Shown one piece after another: positions 53,835-62,715 of a DNA stretch of 64,000 nucleotides. Below the pieces are notes generated by a model, which worked only from the letters and a program-made list of their open reading frames with translations, was not told where the DNA came from and did no database searches. This DNA comes from JAJPJE01 sp963724985 (GTDB taxonomy: Bacteria > Acidobacteriota > Terriglobia > Terriglobales > Acidobacteriaceae). The stretch lies in assembly GCA_963724985.1 (NCBI GenBank), contig CAVRWV010000002.1, forward strand, positions 5,702 through 69,701, written 5' to 3'. A program made the position numbers and the translations under genes. Each line of letters begins with the position of its first letter. Position 1 is the first letter of the stretch.

Positions 53835-54731
53835 ATGTCTGCTTTGCGCTGGATCTTGATCCTGTGTTTCTGCGTCTCTACTCTCTTTGCGGCCGAAGAC
53901 TCACCGCTGACGGCGGATCAGATCATGGCGCGCGTCGCTGCGAACCAGGACCAGTCGGTCGAACTGCGCAAGAACTACGTCTACAAGCAGCACGTTCATG
54001 TGGTGACGCACAAGACGAACGGCAGGCTGATGCGGGACGAGACCGCCGAGTACGATGTACTGCCCGCCCCCGACGGCGCGACCAAGAAACTGGAGAGTGC
54101 TCAACGGCCGCTATCTTCACAAAGGAAAGTATCAGGATTTTCAGGGTGAGCCGCGGCCCGACGCCGACAGCATCGACGCCGAGCTAGTCCGATCCTTCCG
54201 CGATGATCTGACCGGGAGTACTCCGAGCCCGAATCGCAAAAGGGGCATGGTGTGCACATCGAGTGTGGACGAAGACTCGCAATCAAGGACGGTATCGCGG
54301 CCGATCTCTTCCCGCTCCGGACCACCGAGCAGAAGAAATACGAATTTCGCTTGATCGGCGAACAAACGTTCCAGGGACGAAGTGCATATCACATCGGCTT
54401 CGGACCAAAAGATAAGAACGATATTGCTTGGGCGGGTGAGGCGTATATCGATAAAGAAGAGTTCCAGCCAATCCTGGTCTTCACCAAGCTCTCGCGCCGG
54501 ATTCCATTCGCCGTTAGAACCTTCCTTGGAACTGATCTGCCGGGCGTTGGCTTTAGCGTGCAATACAAGCGTCAGGAAGATGGCGTGTGGTTCCCGTCCA
54601 GCTTCGGAACCGAATTTCGCCTGAAGGTACTCTACTTTCTCAATCGCGATATTTCCGTCTCACTCGACAACCGCGACTTTAAGCGGACGCATGTCGATTC
54701 GAAAATCGAGTATGCCGGACCAGTGCAGTAA
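53835..54731 (+). pseudogene. Secreted LolA-like/unknown-family protein, frame-disrupted twice
   Basis: The start ATG 53835 precedes a signal peptide (LRWILILCFCVSTLFAAE) and a conserved-looking segment (TADQIMARVAANQDQSVELRKNYVY). The frame slips +1 near 54090, continuing as VLNGRYLHKGKYQDF..VRSFRDDLTG, and slips back near 54200-54250, continuing as DGIAADLFPLRTTEQKKYEFRL to the stop at 54731. The C-terminal part has beta-strand patterns (YEFRLIGEQTFQGRSAYHIGF; PFAVRTFLGTDLPGVGFSVQY) like LolA/outer-membrane lipoprotein-sorting folds. Each segment is long and reads naturally, so sequencing error is as likely as real decay. Confidence 0.65.
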
Positions 54732-54735
54732 TAGA

Positions 54736-54877
54736 CGTTTCACGTTTCACGCCTGATAACGAGGCGTACCTTGGCGCAACCAAATCCCAACTGCGATCCC
54801 TCGCTCGCTGCCGCTCGCTCGTGATGACAACAACCGAAGGTCCAAACGCGAAACGTGAAACGTGAAACGTGAAACGG
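54736..54877. repeat. Heptamer repeats in inverted arms between convergent genes
   Basis: CGTTTCACGTTTCACG lies at 54736-54751. The complementary heptamer TGAAACG is repeated about four times at 54850-54877, giving arms about 100 bases apart that could pair. The element fills the gap between the 3' end of the disrupted gene and the 3' end of the GH18-like gene. Confidence 0.7.
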
Positions 54878-54883
54878 GTTTCT

Positions 54884-55846
54884 TCAGAATTTCTGGAACG
54901 TCTTCGAGAACTCCCAGTCTTTCTGGGCGACACCGCTGCACGTCGGTGAAACTGTACCCACGCAACTACCGCTGTCGCGTCCAACCGACCAGAACGAGAG
55001 CAGCGCCACATCGTTGTGTGCACTGGCAAACTTCAGAACGGTCTCGGCATCCGCCAGCGAAAATGTTTCGCCCGGGGAATCGTTCATGCCGATCATCGGA
55101 GTAATCCCGACATTCGTCTTCAACCCGATGGACTTCACCTGCGCGAGCGTCCCATTGACTGCGCTGATTGCATTCGTGGCCATGCCGCCGGCATCGACCG
55201 AATTCCCGTAGTCCATGGTCATGAGGTTCACCACGTGCACGGGGGTTTGATGTGTGACCGCGCTCTTGAGCAGGGTAATCCCGCTCGGAATTAATCCTGT
55301 GGGGAATACCGGTAGCGTGTACGAAATGCGCAGCCCCGGATTCGCAGTCACCAATTTGGTCAGCGCCTGGCTGCGACGATCGTTCGACGCCTGGTTCTCG
55401 ATAGCGTCTCCCTCGACGTCGAGATCGATCTGCGTCACCTTATATTTATCGACAACCGCCTGGTACGCCGCTTGCAAACTCGCAACATCGGAACAGGTGA
55501 CTCCGAGTTCCTGGCCAGCCTGCCCACCGAACGCAATAATCACGTCACCACCTGCTTTGCGCAGATCGGCAATCTGGCCGGCGATCGCGGTATCCGTCGC
55601 GACGGGAAGATTACCGCCCCATGCCGGAACACAGCCTCCGCCGGAAACAATGAACGCCAGCGTGAAATATTTCGTTCCCGACGCGGCATGAATCTGCTCC
55701 AGCGTGCTCGTCGCCTTCGCAAGGTCGATGTAGGGTGCGAACACTCGCGCAGGTAGAGTCGCCAATTTTTTCTTTTTCGGGGCGGCGTAAACAGAGGAAA
55801 GCAAAATCAGGATCGTGAAGAATATTGCTGTGGCACGTCGACGCAT
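54884..55846 (-). CDS. Secreted GH18-like (chitinase-fold) protein
   Basis: The 320-residue protein has a signal peptide (ATAIFFTILILLSSVYAA) and then a KKKK patch. The TIM-barrel pattern includes DVIIAFGGQAG and the catalytic-strand motif VTQIDLDVEGDAI (the DxDxE of GH18), with VVNLMTMDYGNS as the later conserved strand. It matches bacterial chitinase-type proteins such as those fused to carbohydrate modules, but no binding module is present. Hydrolysis of chitin or a related amino-sugar polymer is likely if the Glu acts as the acid. Confidence 0.83.
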   Translation of the reverse strand: MRRRATAIFFTILILLSSVYAAPKKKKLATLPARVFAPYIDLAKATSTLEQIHAASGTKYFTLAFIVSGGGCVPAWGGNLPVATDTAIAGQIADLRKAGGDVIIAFGGQAGQELGVTCSDVASLQAAYQAVVDKYKVTQIDLDVEGDAIENQASNDRRSQALTKLVTANPGLRISYTLPVFPTGLIPSGITLLKSAVTHQTPVHVVNLMTMDYGNSVDAGGMATNAISAVNGTLAQVKSIGLKTNVGITPMIGMNDSPGETFSLADAETVLKFASAHNDVALLSFWSVGRDSGSCVGTVSPTCSGVAQKDWEFSKTFQKF

Positions 55847-55961
55847 GATGGCTCCTCCGCCCGAACCGTGTTCCTTGGCATGATTCGGGCAGTGGCCGGA
55901 TTATACAAACTAGAGCTTGAGATGGCTGTGACAGGAGATTGTCGATTGAGAAAGTCTCTGG

Positions 55962-56612
55962 CTACTTCGCCCCAATCGTTACCACCAGCCCATCTTCGTT
56001 CGGCGTGACTTCCACCTCGCGTAGGCTGGTGATTGTCCCATCGGCATGCGATAGATCGTTCGCCGCGTACGTCCCCGGAATCCCGATCACGCGCATCCCG
56101 GCGGCGCTCGCGGCCCGTATACCCGTCGGAGCGTCTTCGAATACCAGGCAATCCTGCGGAAGCACTCCCAGCAGCGATGCGCCTTTCAAGTACGGCTCCG
56201 GATCAGGCTTGCCCTTTGTGACCTCATCGGCTGGGACCATGCGCAACGGGACAGGCAATCCGACGGCGCGCAGCCTCGCAGTAGCCAGCGCGCGGGTGCC
56301 CGATGTCACCACGGCCCACCGATTGGGCGGCAGCTTCGAAACCAGTTCGGCCGCGCCCGCGCCGGCCCTCAATCCCGCCGTATCTTCGATCTCTGCCTGT
56401 TCAACGGCCGCTGCTTCGGCCGCGTGATCGCCATCCGGTAGCGCAATTGCCACGGTTTCTATCGTGCGATGTCCGTGCGCCACGTCAATCACGTACTTCG
56501 GGTCAAGGCCATGTTTCTGCGCCCAGACGCGCCACTGCTTCTCGACTACGGCAATCGAGTCCACCAGCACTCCGTCGAGATCAAAAAGAATTGCGGCGCA
56601 ATGAAATTGCAT
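55962..56612 (-). CDS. HAD-superfamily sugar-phosphatase/phosphoglucomutase-like hydrolase
   Basis: The 216-residue protein shows HAD motif I (FDLDGVLVDS), motif II (VVTSGTRAL), the Lys of motif III in EVTKGKPDPEPYL, and motif IV (VFEDAPTGIRAA). The cap region after motif I is the helical type found in beta-phosphoglucomutase and DOG/GPP phosphatases. The substrate is probably a small sugar phosphate. The RBS and start lie next to a long imperfect hairpin. Confidence 0.9.
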   Translation of the reverse strand: MQFHCAAILFDLDGVLVDSIAVVEKQWRVWAQKHGLDPKYVIDVAHGHRTIETVAIALPDGDHAAEAAAVEQAEIEDTAGLRAGAGAAELVSKLPPNRWAVVTSGTRALATARLRAVGLPVPLRMVPADEVTKGKPDPEPYLKGASLLGVLPQDCLVFEDAPTGIRAASAAGMRVIGIPGTYAANDLSHADGTITSLREVEVTPNEDGLVVTIGAK

Positions 56613-56614
56613 GA

Positions 56615-56693
56615 AGTCTCTCAGTAAGTCAGTCTATCAGTCCGTCAGATCATTCAAAACTGACCGCCTGAAAGACTGGTCGACTGAGTGACT
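56615..56693. repeat. Long imperfect inverted repeat (34-base arms) at the HAD gene start
   Basis: Arms at 56615-56648 and 56660-56693 match at about 26 of 34 positions, with an 11-base loop. The left arm is built from octamers starting TCAG. It directly precedes the minus-strand HAD start codon at 56612. Confidence 0.65.
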
Positions 56694-56705
56694 AAGAAAA
56701 AACAA

Positions 56706-56751
56706 CCCGGAGGAAGCCTTATAAGTGAGGATGAGGACGGCTTCCTCCGGG
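56706..56751 (-). terminator. Strong rho-independent terminator of the hemA-TPR unit
   Basis: CCCGGAGGAAGCC (56706-56718) pairs perfectly with GGCTTCCTCCGGG (56739-56751) around a 20-base loop. On the minus strand it is followed by TTGTTTTTTC. It ends the transcript of hemA and the TPR gene. Confidence 0.82.
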
Positions 56752-56835
56752 CGGCGCCGCTCACGTTCGTCAGAGCTCCCTGCCTGAGTGGAGGCATGCG
56801 GAGTGACCGTGCGCGCCTATATGAAAATTGGTTTT

Positions 56836-56870
56836 CTAACCACTAACCACTAATCACTGGCCACTAATTG
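56836..56870. repeat. Degenerate heptamer array (five units) at the 3' end of the TPR gene
   Basis: CTAACCA-CTAACCA-CTAATCA-CTGGCCA-CTAATTG are five related 7-base units. The last ones encode the final residues and the stop codon of the minus-strand TPR protein (QLVASD-stop). This makes the C-terminus sensitive to repeat change. Confidence 0.7.
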
Positions 56871-57533
56871 AATTCCCTGCTGCCGCGCCTGTGCAATCAG
56901 ATCTTGCACTTTCTGCTTATCGGGATAATCCGGATTCGTCTGCAGCAATTGATTCCACGCTGCCACCGCGCCCTTGATGTCGTTCTTGCCTTGCCACTTC
57001 ACGATGCCCATGTTGAACAGCGTCTGTCCGTAGTTTGGACGCACCTTCAACGCGCGATCGAAATCCTTCAGCGCCTGGTCGGGATTGCCATTGTAGAAAT
57101 ACGCCGTGCCTAGATCTGTCAGCACATCCGGATTTTCCGGACTCAGCTTCACCGACTTTTCGTAATACTCAATCGCCTTGGGATACATTTTGGCATCGTC
57201 GTACAGATTGCCAATCTTCGTCGCGATCGATGCGTCTTTCGGATTCGCTTCCAACTGCGCGATCATGGGAGCGGCCGTCTTGTCGACCGCCTCGGCAGTT
57301 TGCGTGCCGAGGTTCATGCCAGTGCCGGGCATCGGAAAATTTGATGGCGACGAACTGACCGGCGCAGTGGCTTGGCTGCTCGTGCTGGAGGTGAACACAT
57401 CCGACCCATGCAACAAATATCCAATTGCCAGCCCCGCTACTAGACAGACCACACCGAGCGTGTACGCCTGGGTCGTGGTCCACAGTCCGGATTGCGATTG
57501 CGGTTGTGGCCGCGTTCTTTGTGAGCTACCCAT
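56850..57533 (-). CDS. Membrane-anchored TPR protein (paralogue 4)
   Basis: The 227-residue protein has one transmembrane helix (YTLGVVCLVAGLAIGYLL), a Ser/Pro/Thr-rich linker, and about three TPR units (IATKIGNLYDDAKMYPKAIEYYEKS). It shares NMGIVKWQGKND and QTNPDYPDKQKVQDLIAQA blocks with the paralogues at 10695, 16700 and 17406. It follows hemA by 15 bases, so it is probably co-transcribed with heme synthesis, again hinting at cytochrome biogenesis. The last residues are encoded by a heptamer repeat. Confidence 0.85.
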   Translation of the reverse strand: MGSSQRTRPQPQSQSGLWTTTQAYTLGVVCLVAGLAIGYLLHGSDVFTSSTSSQATAPVSSSPSNFPMPGTGMNLGTQTAEAVDKTAAPMIAQLEANPKDASIATKIGNLYDDAKMYPKAIEYYEKSVKLSPENPDVLTDLGTAYFYNGNPDQALKDFDRALKVRPNYGQTLFNMGIVKWQGKNDIKGAVAAWNQLLQTNPDYPDKQKVQDLIAQARQQGIQLVASD

Positions 57534-57548
57534 CCTCTGCTTCTACTC

Positions 57549-58847
57549 CTACACCGTGGTTGTAAGCGCGGCCTGCTGAGTCTCTTCCAGGTGGAACAGC
57601 TTCTGAATTGCAGCCGCCAGTTGATCTTGCTCTATCTTTTCTTCGCGCTCTTTCAGCTCTCTTGCCAGCTGGTTGGAGATGCGCTGCGTGATCCGCGTCG
57701 TGAGCGAATCGAGCGCCTTCTCCTGCTCAGCGGTAAACGGACCCGTTTCAGAGCGGAAGCCTTCCAGTTCCTGGTGGCAAATCTCGTCCAGCCGTAATCT
57801 CAACGCCACGATTGTTGGAACCACCCGCTCCGCCATCAGCTTGCGGCGGAAAAACTTTGCTTCCTGGTTGATGATTTCCTGCGCGGCATTCGCGGCCGTC
57901 GCACGGTCCCCGGCATTCCGCTTGACCACATTCTCCAGATCGTCGATATCGTATAAGAAAATCCCATGTACGTCGCGCACGGCGGGGTCGATGTCGCGTG
58001 GTACCGCGATATCGATCAGCAACAGTTGACGGCCGTCTCTTTCCCGCCGGATGACTTCCGCTTCGTCGCGGGTGAAGATCGGATGTGGGCACGACGTCGA
58101 GCTGATCACAATGTCCGCTTCTACAAGGTGTTGCCAACGTTCTTCGAACGGATAGGCTGTCCCACCAAGCTGCTTCGCCAGCTCCTGCGCGTTTTCCAGC
58201 GTGCGATTGATCACTCGCACATCAGTCGCGCCATATTTCTTCAAATAGCGGGCAGAGAGCTCGCTCATTTTGCCGGCGCCCATCAGCAAGATCTTGCGCT
58301 CGTCGAGCGTGCCAAAAATCTGCTTCGCCAGTTCTACGGCCGCATAAGGAACCGAAACGGCGCACTGGCCAATCGCAGTCTCATTGCGAACGCGTTTCGA
58401 TACTGAAAGCGATTTTTGCAGAACCGAATCCAGGAACCTTCTGGTAGTCCCCACTTTCTGTGCGAGGGCCCACGCATCTTTCACCTGGGCTACGATCTCC
58501 GGCTCTCCGATGATCATCGAATCCAAGCTCGAGGCTACCCGGAAAAAGTGAACTAAGGCCGCCTCGTCCAGCAGGCGGTAGAAATGCTTCCATTCGCAAA
58601 GGCGGAGTCCGTATTGAGCGGTCAGAAACTTCAAGATTGAGTTCGCTGCTGCGCTGGCATCCCGCGTCCAGACGATGAACTCCGTCCGGTTACAAGTGGC
58701 CAGTACCATCACTTCTTCGATCGCGGTCGAAGCAGAGAGGTCGACCAGAGCTTCGTAACGGCGGCTCTCACTGATCCAGAACCGCTCGCGGATTTCGACC
58801 GGAGCCGTTCTGAAGTTCACACCGATTACCATCAACGTGGGTTCCAC
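57549..58847 (-). CDS. hemA: Glutamyl-tRNA reductase
   Basis: The 432-residue protein starts at GTG 58847 six bases after GGAG. The N-terminal catalytic domain contains VNFRTAPVEIRERF and the active-site Cys in VLATCNRTEF. The NADPH-binding domain has ILLMGAGKMSELSARYL. A C-terminal dimerisation helix region (residues 310-410) follows. It reduces glutamyl-tRNA to glutamate-1-semialdehyde, the first step of tetrapyrrole synthesis. Supply of heme fits the cytochrome-rich window. A TPR paralogue follows. Confidence 0.96.
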   Translation of the reverse strand: MEPTLMVIGVNFRTAPVEIRERFWISESRRYEALVDLSASTAIEEVMVLATCNRTEFIVWTRDASAAANSILKFLTAQYGLRLCEWKHFYRLLDEAALVHFFRVASSLDSMIIGEPEIVAQVKDAWALAQKVGTTRRFLDSVLQKSLSVSKRVRNETAIGQCAVSVPYAAVELAKQIFGTLDERKILLMGAGKMSELSARYLKKYGATDVRVINRTLENAQELAKQLGGTAYPFEERWQHLVEADIVISSTSCPHPIFTRDEAEVIRRERDGRQLLLIDIAVPRDIDPAVRDVHGIFLYDIDDLENVVKRNAGDRATAANAAQEIINQEAKFFRRKLMAERVVPTIVALRLRLDEICHQELEGFRSETGPFTAEQEKALDSLTTRITQRISNQLARELKEREEKIEQDQLAAAIQKLFHLEETQQAALTTTV

Positions 58848-59158
58848 CGCTCACTCCGTACACAACGGGATATATCTCGTACAGAGCATCCTCTCTGCCA
58901 AAATATCGAATCTCCTCCGGTCACGGAACTGTTATTGAATCAGCCACTTACGGTTTCGCCGTCCGAAATATGGTCCACCCGGTTGTGCCATATCACGCGT
59001 TCGACGTGGATTTTTGCGCTGAATTTCAGGGCCAACACTGTTGAAAAATTCCGCAACTTACTCATTCCACGCCCCAAACGGCGGCGTACAATGTGGAACC
59101 TCAGGTGCCCCTTGTAACGTGATGTATTTCAAAACCCTTTGTTTTGGAGATCATTCGA
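58848..59158. other. Divergent region between hemA and cytochrome c, no gene seen
   Basis: These 311 bases separate hemA from the monohaem cytochrome. No open frame has a ribosome-binding site. A short dyad (GATATATC, 58869-58876) lies near the hemA start. A weak GTGA-N6-TCAA match occurs at about 59119-59132, just before the cytochrome gene. Confidence 0.4.
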
Positions 59159-59467
59159 ATGAGGAAAGCCTTATGTAGTGCATTTGCACTGTCGCTCGTA
59201 CTCAGTGCCGCCAGTGTTGCTTTTGCCGCTGACTCCGGCGCCGACCTTTATAAAGCGAAGTGCGCCATGTGCCACGGCGCGGATGGAACCAGCAAAATGC
59301 CTAACGTCCCCGCTCTGAGCGGCGCTGCCACCCAGGGTAAGTCCGACGCTGACCTGAAAGCTGTCATCGAAAAGGGCAAAGCCCCTAAGATGCCTGCTTA
59401 TGCCGGCAAACTGACCGACGCTCAGATGGATGACGTCGTGAAGTTCATTCGCACCTTGAAAAAGTAG
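59159..59467 (+). CDS. Periplasmic monohaem cytochrome c (class I)
   Basis: The 102-residue protein starts at ATG 59159 with GGAG nine bases upstream. A signal peptide (LCSAFALSLVLSAASVAFA) precedes LYKAKCAMCHGADGT (heme site) and a methionine ligand in KMPAYAGKLTDAQMDDVVKFI. This is a typical small soluble cytochrome c. It sits upstream of the molybdenum hydroxylase genes and could be their electron acceptor. A terminator separates it from them. Confidence 0.93.
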   Translation: MRKALCSAFALSLVLSAASVAFAADSGADLYKAKCAMCHGADGTSKMPNVPALSGAATQGKSDADLKAVIEKGKAPKMPAYAGKLTDAQMDDVVKFIRTLKK

Positions 59468-59486
59468 TCTCGTATTGCTTTGGGGG

Positions 59487-59515
59487 GCGGCATGGTTTGC
59501 ATGCCGCTCTTTTTA
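59487..59515 (+). terminator. Rho-independent terminator of the cytochrome c gene
   Basis: GCGGCATG (59487-59494) pairs with CATGCCGC (59500-59507) around a 5-base loop, followed by TCTTTTTA. It lies 20 bases after the stop codon at 59467. Confidence 0.88.
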
Positions 59516-59704
59516 TGCCCGAAGGCCTTCCCGAATCAGTCTCATCTCGATGCTAACTACCAGCTCGGCTCGTCGTCACTTCAGGCGTAACTCTGTATAC
59601 TTTCTGTTTGTAAAGGTTCTCGGTATCTGGTTTTTCAGTCCTGACTGTGTTTTCGCGTTGTCCATCGCGCCTTCGTCAGCAACTTACTAATCTCGAGAGG
59701 CCCC

Positions 59705-60337
59705 ATGAAGCATCGTGATTCTGTTCCTCCCGTTGCCCTCGAAGATCTCGAATCTCCCGGTGTTTCCCGCCGCGATTTCCTGAAGATCTCCACCATCGCA
59801 GCAACCGTCCCCATCGTCGTCAGCCCGAAAACCGTGATGGCGGCCGGAGAAGAAGTGCCCGTCTACGGACCTGGCAAAGTTCCCATCACCCTGATGGTGA
59901 ACGGCCAAAAGCTCACTGCGGATCTCGAACCGCGCGTCACCCTGCTCGATGCCTTGCGCAACAATTTTTCGATTACAGGAGCTAAGCGCGTGTGCGATCG
60001 CGGCGAGTGCGGCGCCTGCACCGTGCTCATGGACGGCAAAACTGTTTATGCCTGCACCGTTCTCGCCATCGACGCCCAGGGCAAGAAGATCGAAACGGTC
60101 GAGAGTCTGTCGCGTGGCGATCAGATTCATCCCGTGCAGCAGTCTTTCGTCGATCACGACGCTCAGCAGTGCGGCTTCTGCACGCCCGGTTTCGTCGTAG
60201 CCACCAAGGCTTTGCTCGACAAATATCCCAATCCCACGCCCGAACAGGCACGCAAGGAACTCGCCGGCAACTTCTGCCGTTGCGGAACGTATGACGGGAT
60301 TCGCGGGGTAGTTCAGTCCGGAACGAAGGGAGCCTAA
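59705..60337 (+). CDS. Tat-exported 2Fe-2S subunit of a molybdenum hydroxylase
   Basis: The 210-residue protein has GAGAGG upstream and a Tat signal (SRRDFLKISTIAATVPIVVS). It carries two [2Fe-2S] sites: CDRGECGACTVLMDGKTVYAC (plant-type) and CGFCTPGFV...GNFCRCGTYDGI. It is the small subunit of the xanthine dehydrogenase/aldehyde oxidase family. The Tat signal places the complex in the periplasm, as for PaoABC. Confidence 0.95.
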   Translation: MKHRDSVPPVALEDLESPGVSRRDFLKISTIAATVPIVVSPKTVMAAGEEVPVYGPGKVPITLMVNGQKLTADLEPRVTLLDALRNNFSITGAKRVCDRGECGACTVLMDGKTVYACTVLAIDAQGKKIETVESLSRGDQIHPVQQSFVDHDAQQCGFCTPGFVVATKALLDKYPNPTPEQARKELAGNFCRCGTYDGIRGVVQSGTKGA

Positions 60338-60340
60338 CCG

Positions 60341-62715
60341 ATGCCTACCTACAAATGGCCTGATGCAAAGGATCGCTCGGTGATTGGCACACGCGTCTCG
60401 CGTGTCGACGGACCGGATAAAGTTTCCGGGAGCGCCAAGTACACCTACGACTTCACCTCCAATGATCTTCTTTATGGGCTGATGGTTCGCTCTCCCTACG
60501 CGCATTGCAAGGTCACGAGCATCGACACGAGCGCAGCGGAAAAGATGCCTGGGGTGAAAGCCGTCAAGGTCGTGCAGGGACCGGGCACAGAAATTTTCTG
60601 GGCTGGTGACGATATTGTCGGCGTCGCTGCCGTCGACGAAGGCACCGCCGAAGACGCCGTGCGCGCCATCAAGGTCGAATATCAGGTTCTGCCCCACATG
60701 GTCGACGACTGGTCCGAGCCCAAGGGCGCGCAGGAGGATACTGGCCCGCTCTCGATGGACGACCTTATTAATATGTTCCAGAACCAGGTCGACGACGATG
60801 ACGTGATCGCTCGCGTGAAACGCGACGGCATCACCTTCCAGCCGGCGCAGGAATTCCTCGACGCCGCCGGGAAAGAGGGTGTCGACAAGAACGTTCTCGC
60901 TGCCATCAAGACCGCCAAGGTCAAACCAGCGGTCGAAAAGCCGAAGTCACCCTACAAGAAGCAAGCTTCGAAAACACAAGGCGACCCCGCCGCGGCATTC
61001 AAGCAAGCCGCCGCAATAATTGAAGGTCTCTACGGAATTCCCGTTATCGTGCACTGCTGCCTTGAACCGCACGGTGCCGTCGCTGCGTGGGGCGCAGACG
61101 ATCACATCGAAGTGCAGATCTCAACCCAGAACGTCTCCGGAATGGCCGGACAGATGGCGCAACCGCTCGGCGTGCCCGCGTCCAACATTCACATGCGGCA
61201 GCAAAACGTCGGTGGCGGATTCGGCAGCAAGTTCAGTCCCGATCGCTGGAGCATCGTCGCTGCTCAACTCTCCAAGCAAGCGGGTGGCGCGCCAGTAAAG
61301 ATGATGCTCGAACGCCGCGCCGAACTCGAAATCGCCGGAGCTCGCCCCTCGGCGTTTGCTCGCGTCAAAGTGGGCGCCAGCAAAGACGGCGAGCTCCTGG
61401 TCTGGCAATCCAGTTCCTGGGCGACTGGCGGACCCGGCGGCGGTGGCATGCCGCCGATCCCATACGTTTTCGATATCCCCAATCAACGTGCTCGAGCACA
61501 CTTCAATTGCCACGAACGCTGGCCCTGCGCGCGCTTGGCGCGCACCGAATCATCCGCAGGCTGCGGTGCTCACCATGTGTCCGCTCGACGATCTCGCCGC
61601 CAAGCTGCACATGGACCCGATGGCGTTCATCTTGAAGAACATCGACATGGCGGGCCCGCGCGCGAAAACCTATACGGAAGAGTTCGCCAAAGCCGACGAA
61701 CTGATGGGCTGGAAGAAACGCTGGCATCCGCGCGGTGACAAAACCGCCGGCCCCATCAAGCAGGGGCTCGGCCTCTCCATGCACACCTGGGGCGGACGCG
61801 GTCACGCCAGCAATTGCGATCTCACCGTCTTCCCAGATGGCGCGGTTGAAATCAAGATGGGCACGCAGGACCTCGGCACCGGTACGCGCACCATTATTCT
61901 TATGGTCGCCTCCGAAACGCTCGGCATTCCTATCAGTCAGATCAACCTGCTCTACGGTGACAGCAAGTATCCCGTCTCCGGCGGCTCAGGCGGCAGCACC
62001 ACTGTTGGCGGCGTCACCAGTTCTACGCGACGCGCATCCGTGAACGCGCTGACTCAGGTCTTCGCAAAAGCTGCGGCGGTGCTGAACGCCACGCCCGAGC
62101 AACTCTCGGCGAAGGGCGGCAAGGTATTCGTCACCTCCGATCCAAGTCGAAGCCTGACATGGAAAGACGCATGTGCACGTATCGGCGCCATGCCGATCAC
62201 GGTCCACGGCCAGAATCCAAATAAAGCCGAGCCTCCCGATCTCACCAACAGCGGTGTCGGTGGCGTGCAGATGGCTGACGTCTCCGTCGATATCGAGACC
62301 GGCATCGTGCGCGTGAACAAAATGGTCGCAGTCCAGGATTGCGGCCTCGTCATCAACCTGAAGACCGCCGAGAGCCAGTGCAAGGGCGCGCTCATCATGG
62401 GCATCAGCTATTCGCTCTACGAAGAGAAGGTGCTACGATCCCGTAACCGGGCGCATGCTGAACGCGGATATGGAGCACTACCGTCTCGCCGGATACGGCG
62501 ACATACCGGATCTCGTCGTCCACATGATGACCGGCAAAGGCTACGACGAGCGCGGCGTCATCGGACTCGGCGAACCGCCCGTGATTTCACCCGGTGCTGC
62601 GATCTCGAACGCCGTTGCCAATGCTATCGGAGTGCGCGTGCCCTTCCTGCCACTCACGCCCGACCGCGTACTCGCTGCGCTGAATGAAAAAAGCTCCGCG
62701 AAAGGAGAAGCCTGA
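60341..62715 (+). pseudogene. Molybdopterin-binding subunit of a xanthine dehydrogenase-family enzyme, two frame breaks
   Basis: About 790 residues are spread over three frames. Frame 1 (from ATG 60341) has the family N-terminus VIGTRVSRVDGPDKVSGSAKY and QNVGGGFGSKF. Near 61490 it continues in the +1 frame (VLEHTSIATNAGPARAWRAPNHPQAA, then GTQDLGTGTRT). Near 62430 it shifts +1 again (YDPVTGRMLNADMEHYRLAGYGDIPDLVV), ending with RGVIGLGEPP, which carries the catalytic Glu, and a stop at 62713-62715. All catalytic blocks are present, so indel errors are more likely than decay. Residues about 132-212 are an extra helical segment not usual in the family. It is coupled to the FAD subunit by overlap. 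Confidence 0.85.

Noticed and set aside
59118..59133. GTGA-N6-TCAA match before the monohaem cytochrome
   Set aside because: Several mismatches to the palindrome, so no better than chance; mentioned only in the gap description.
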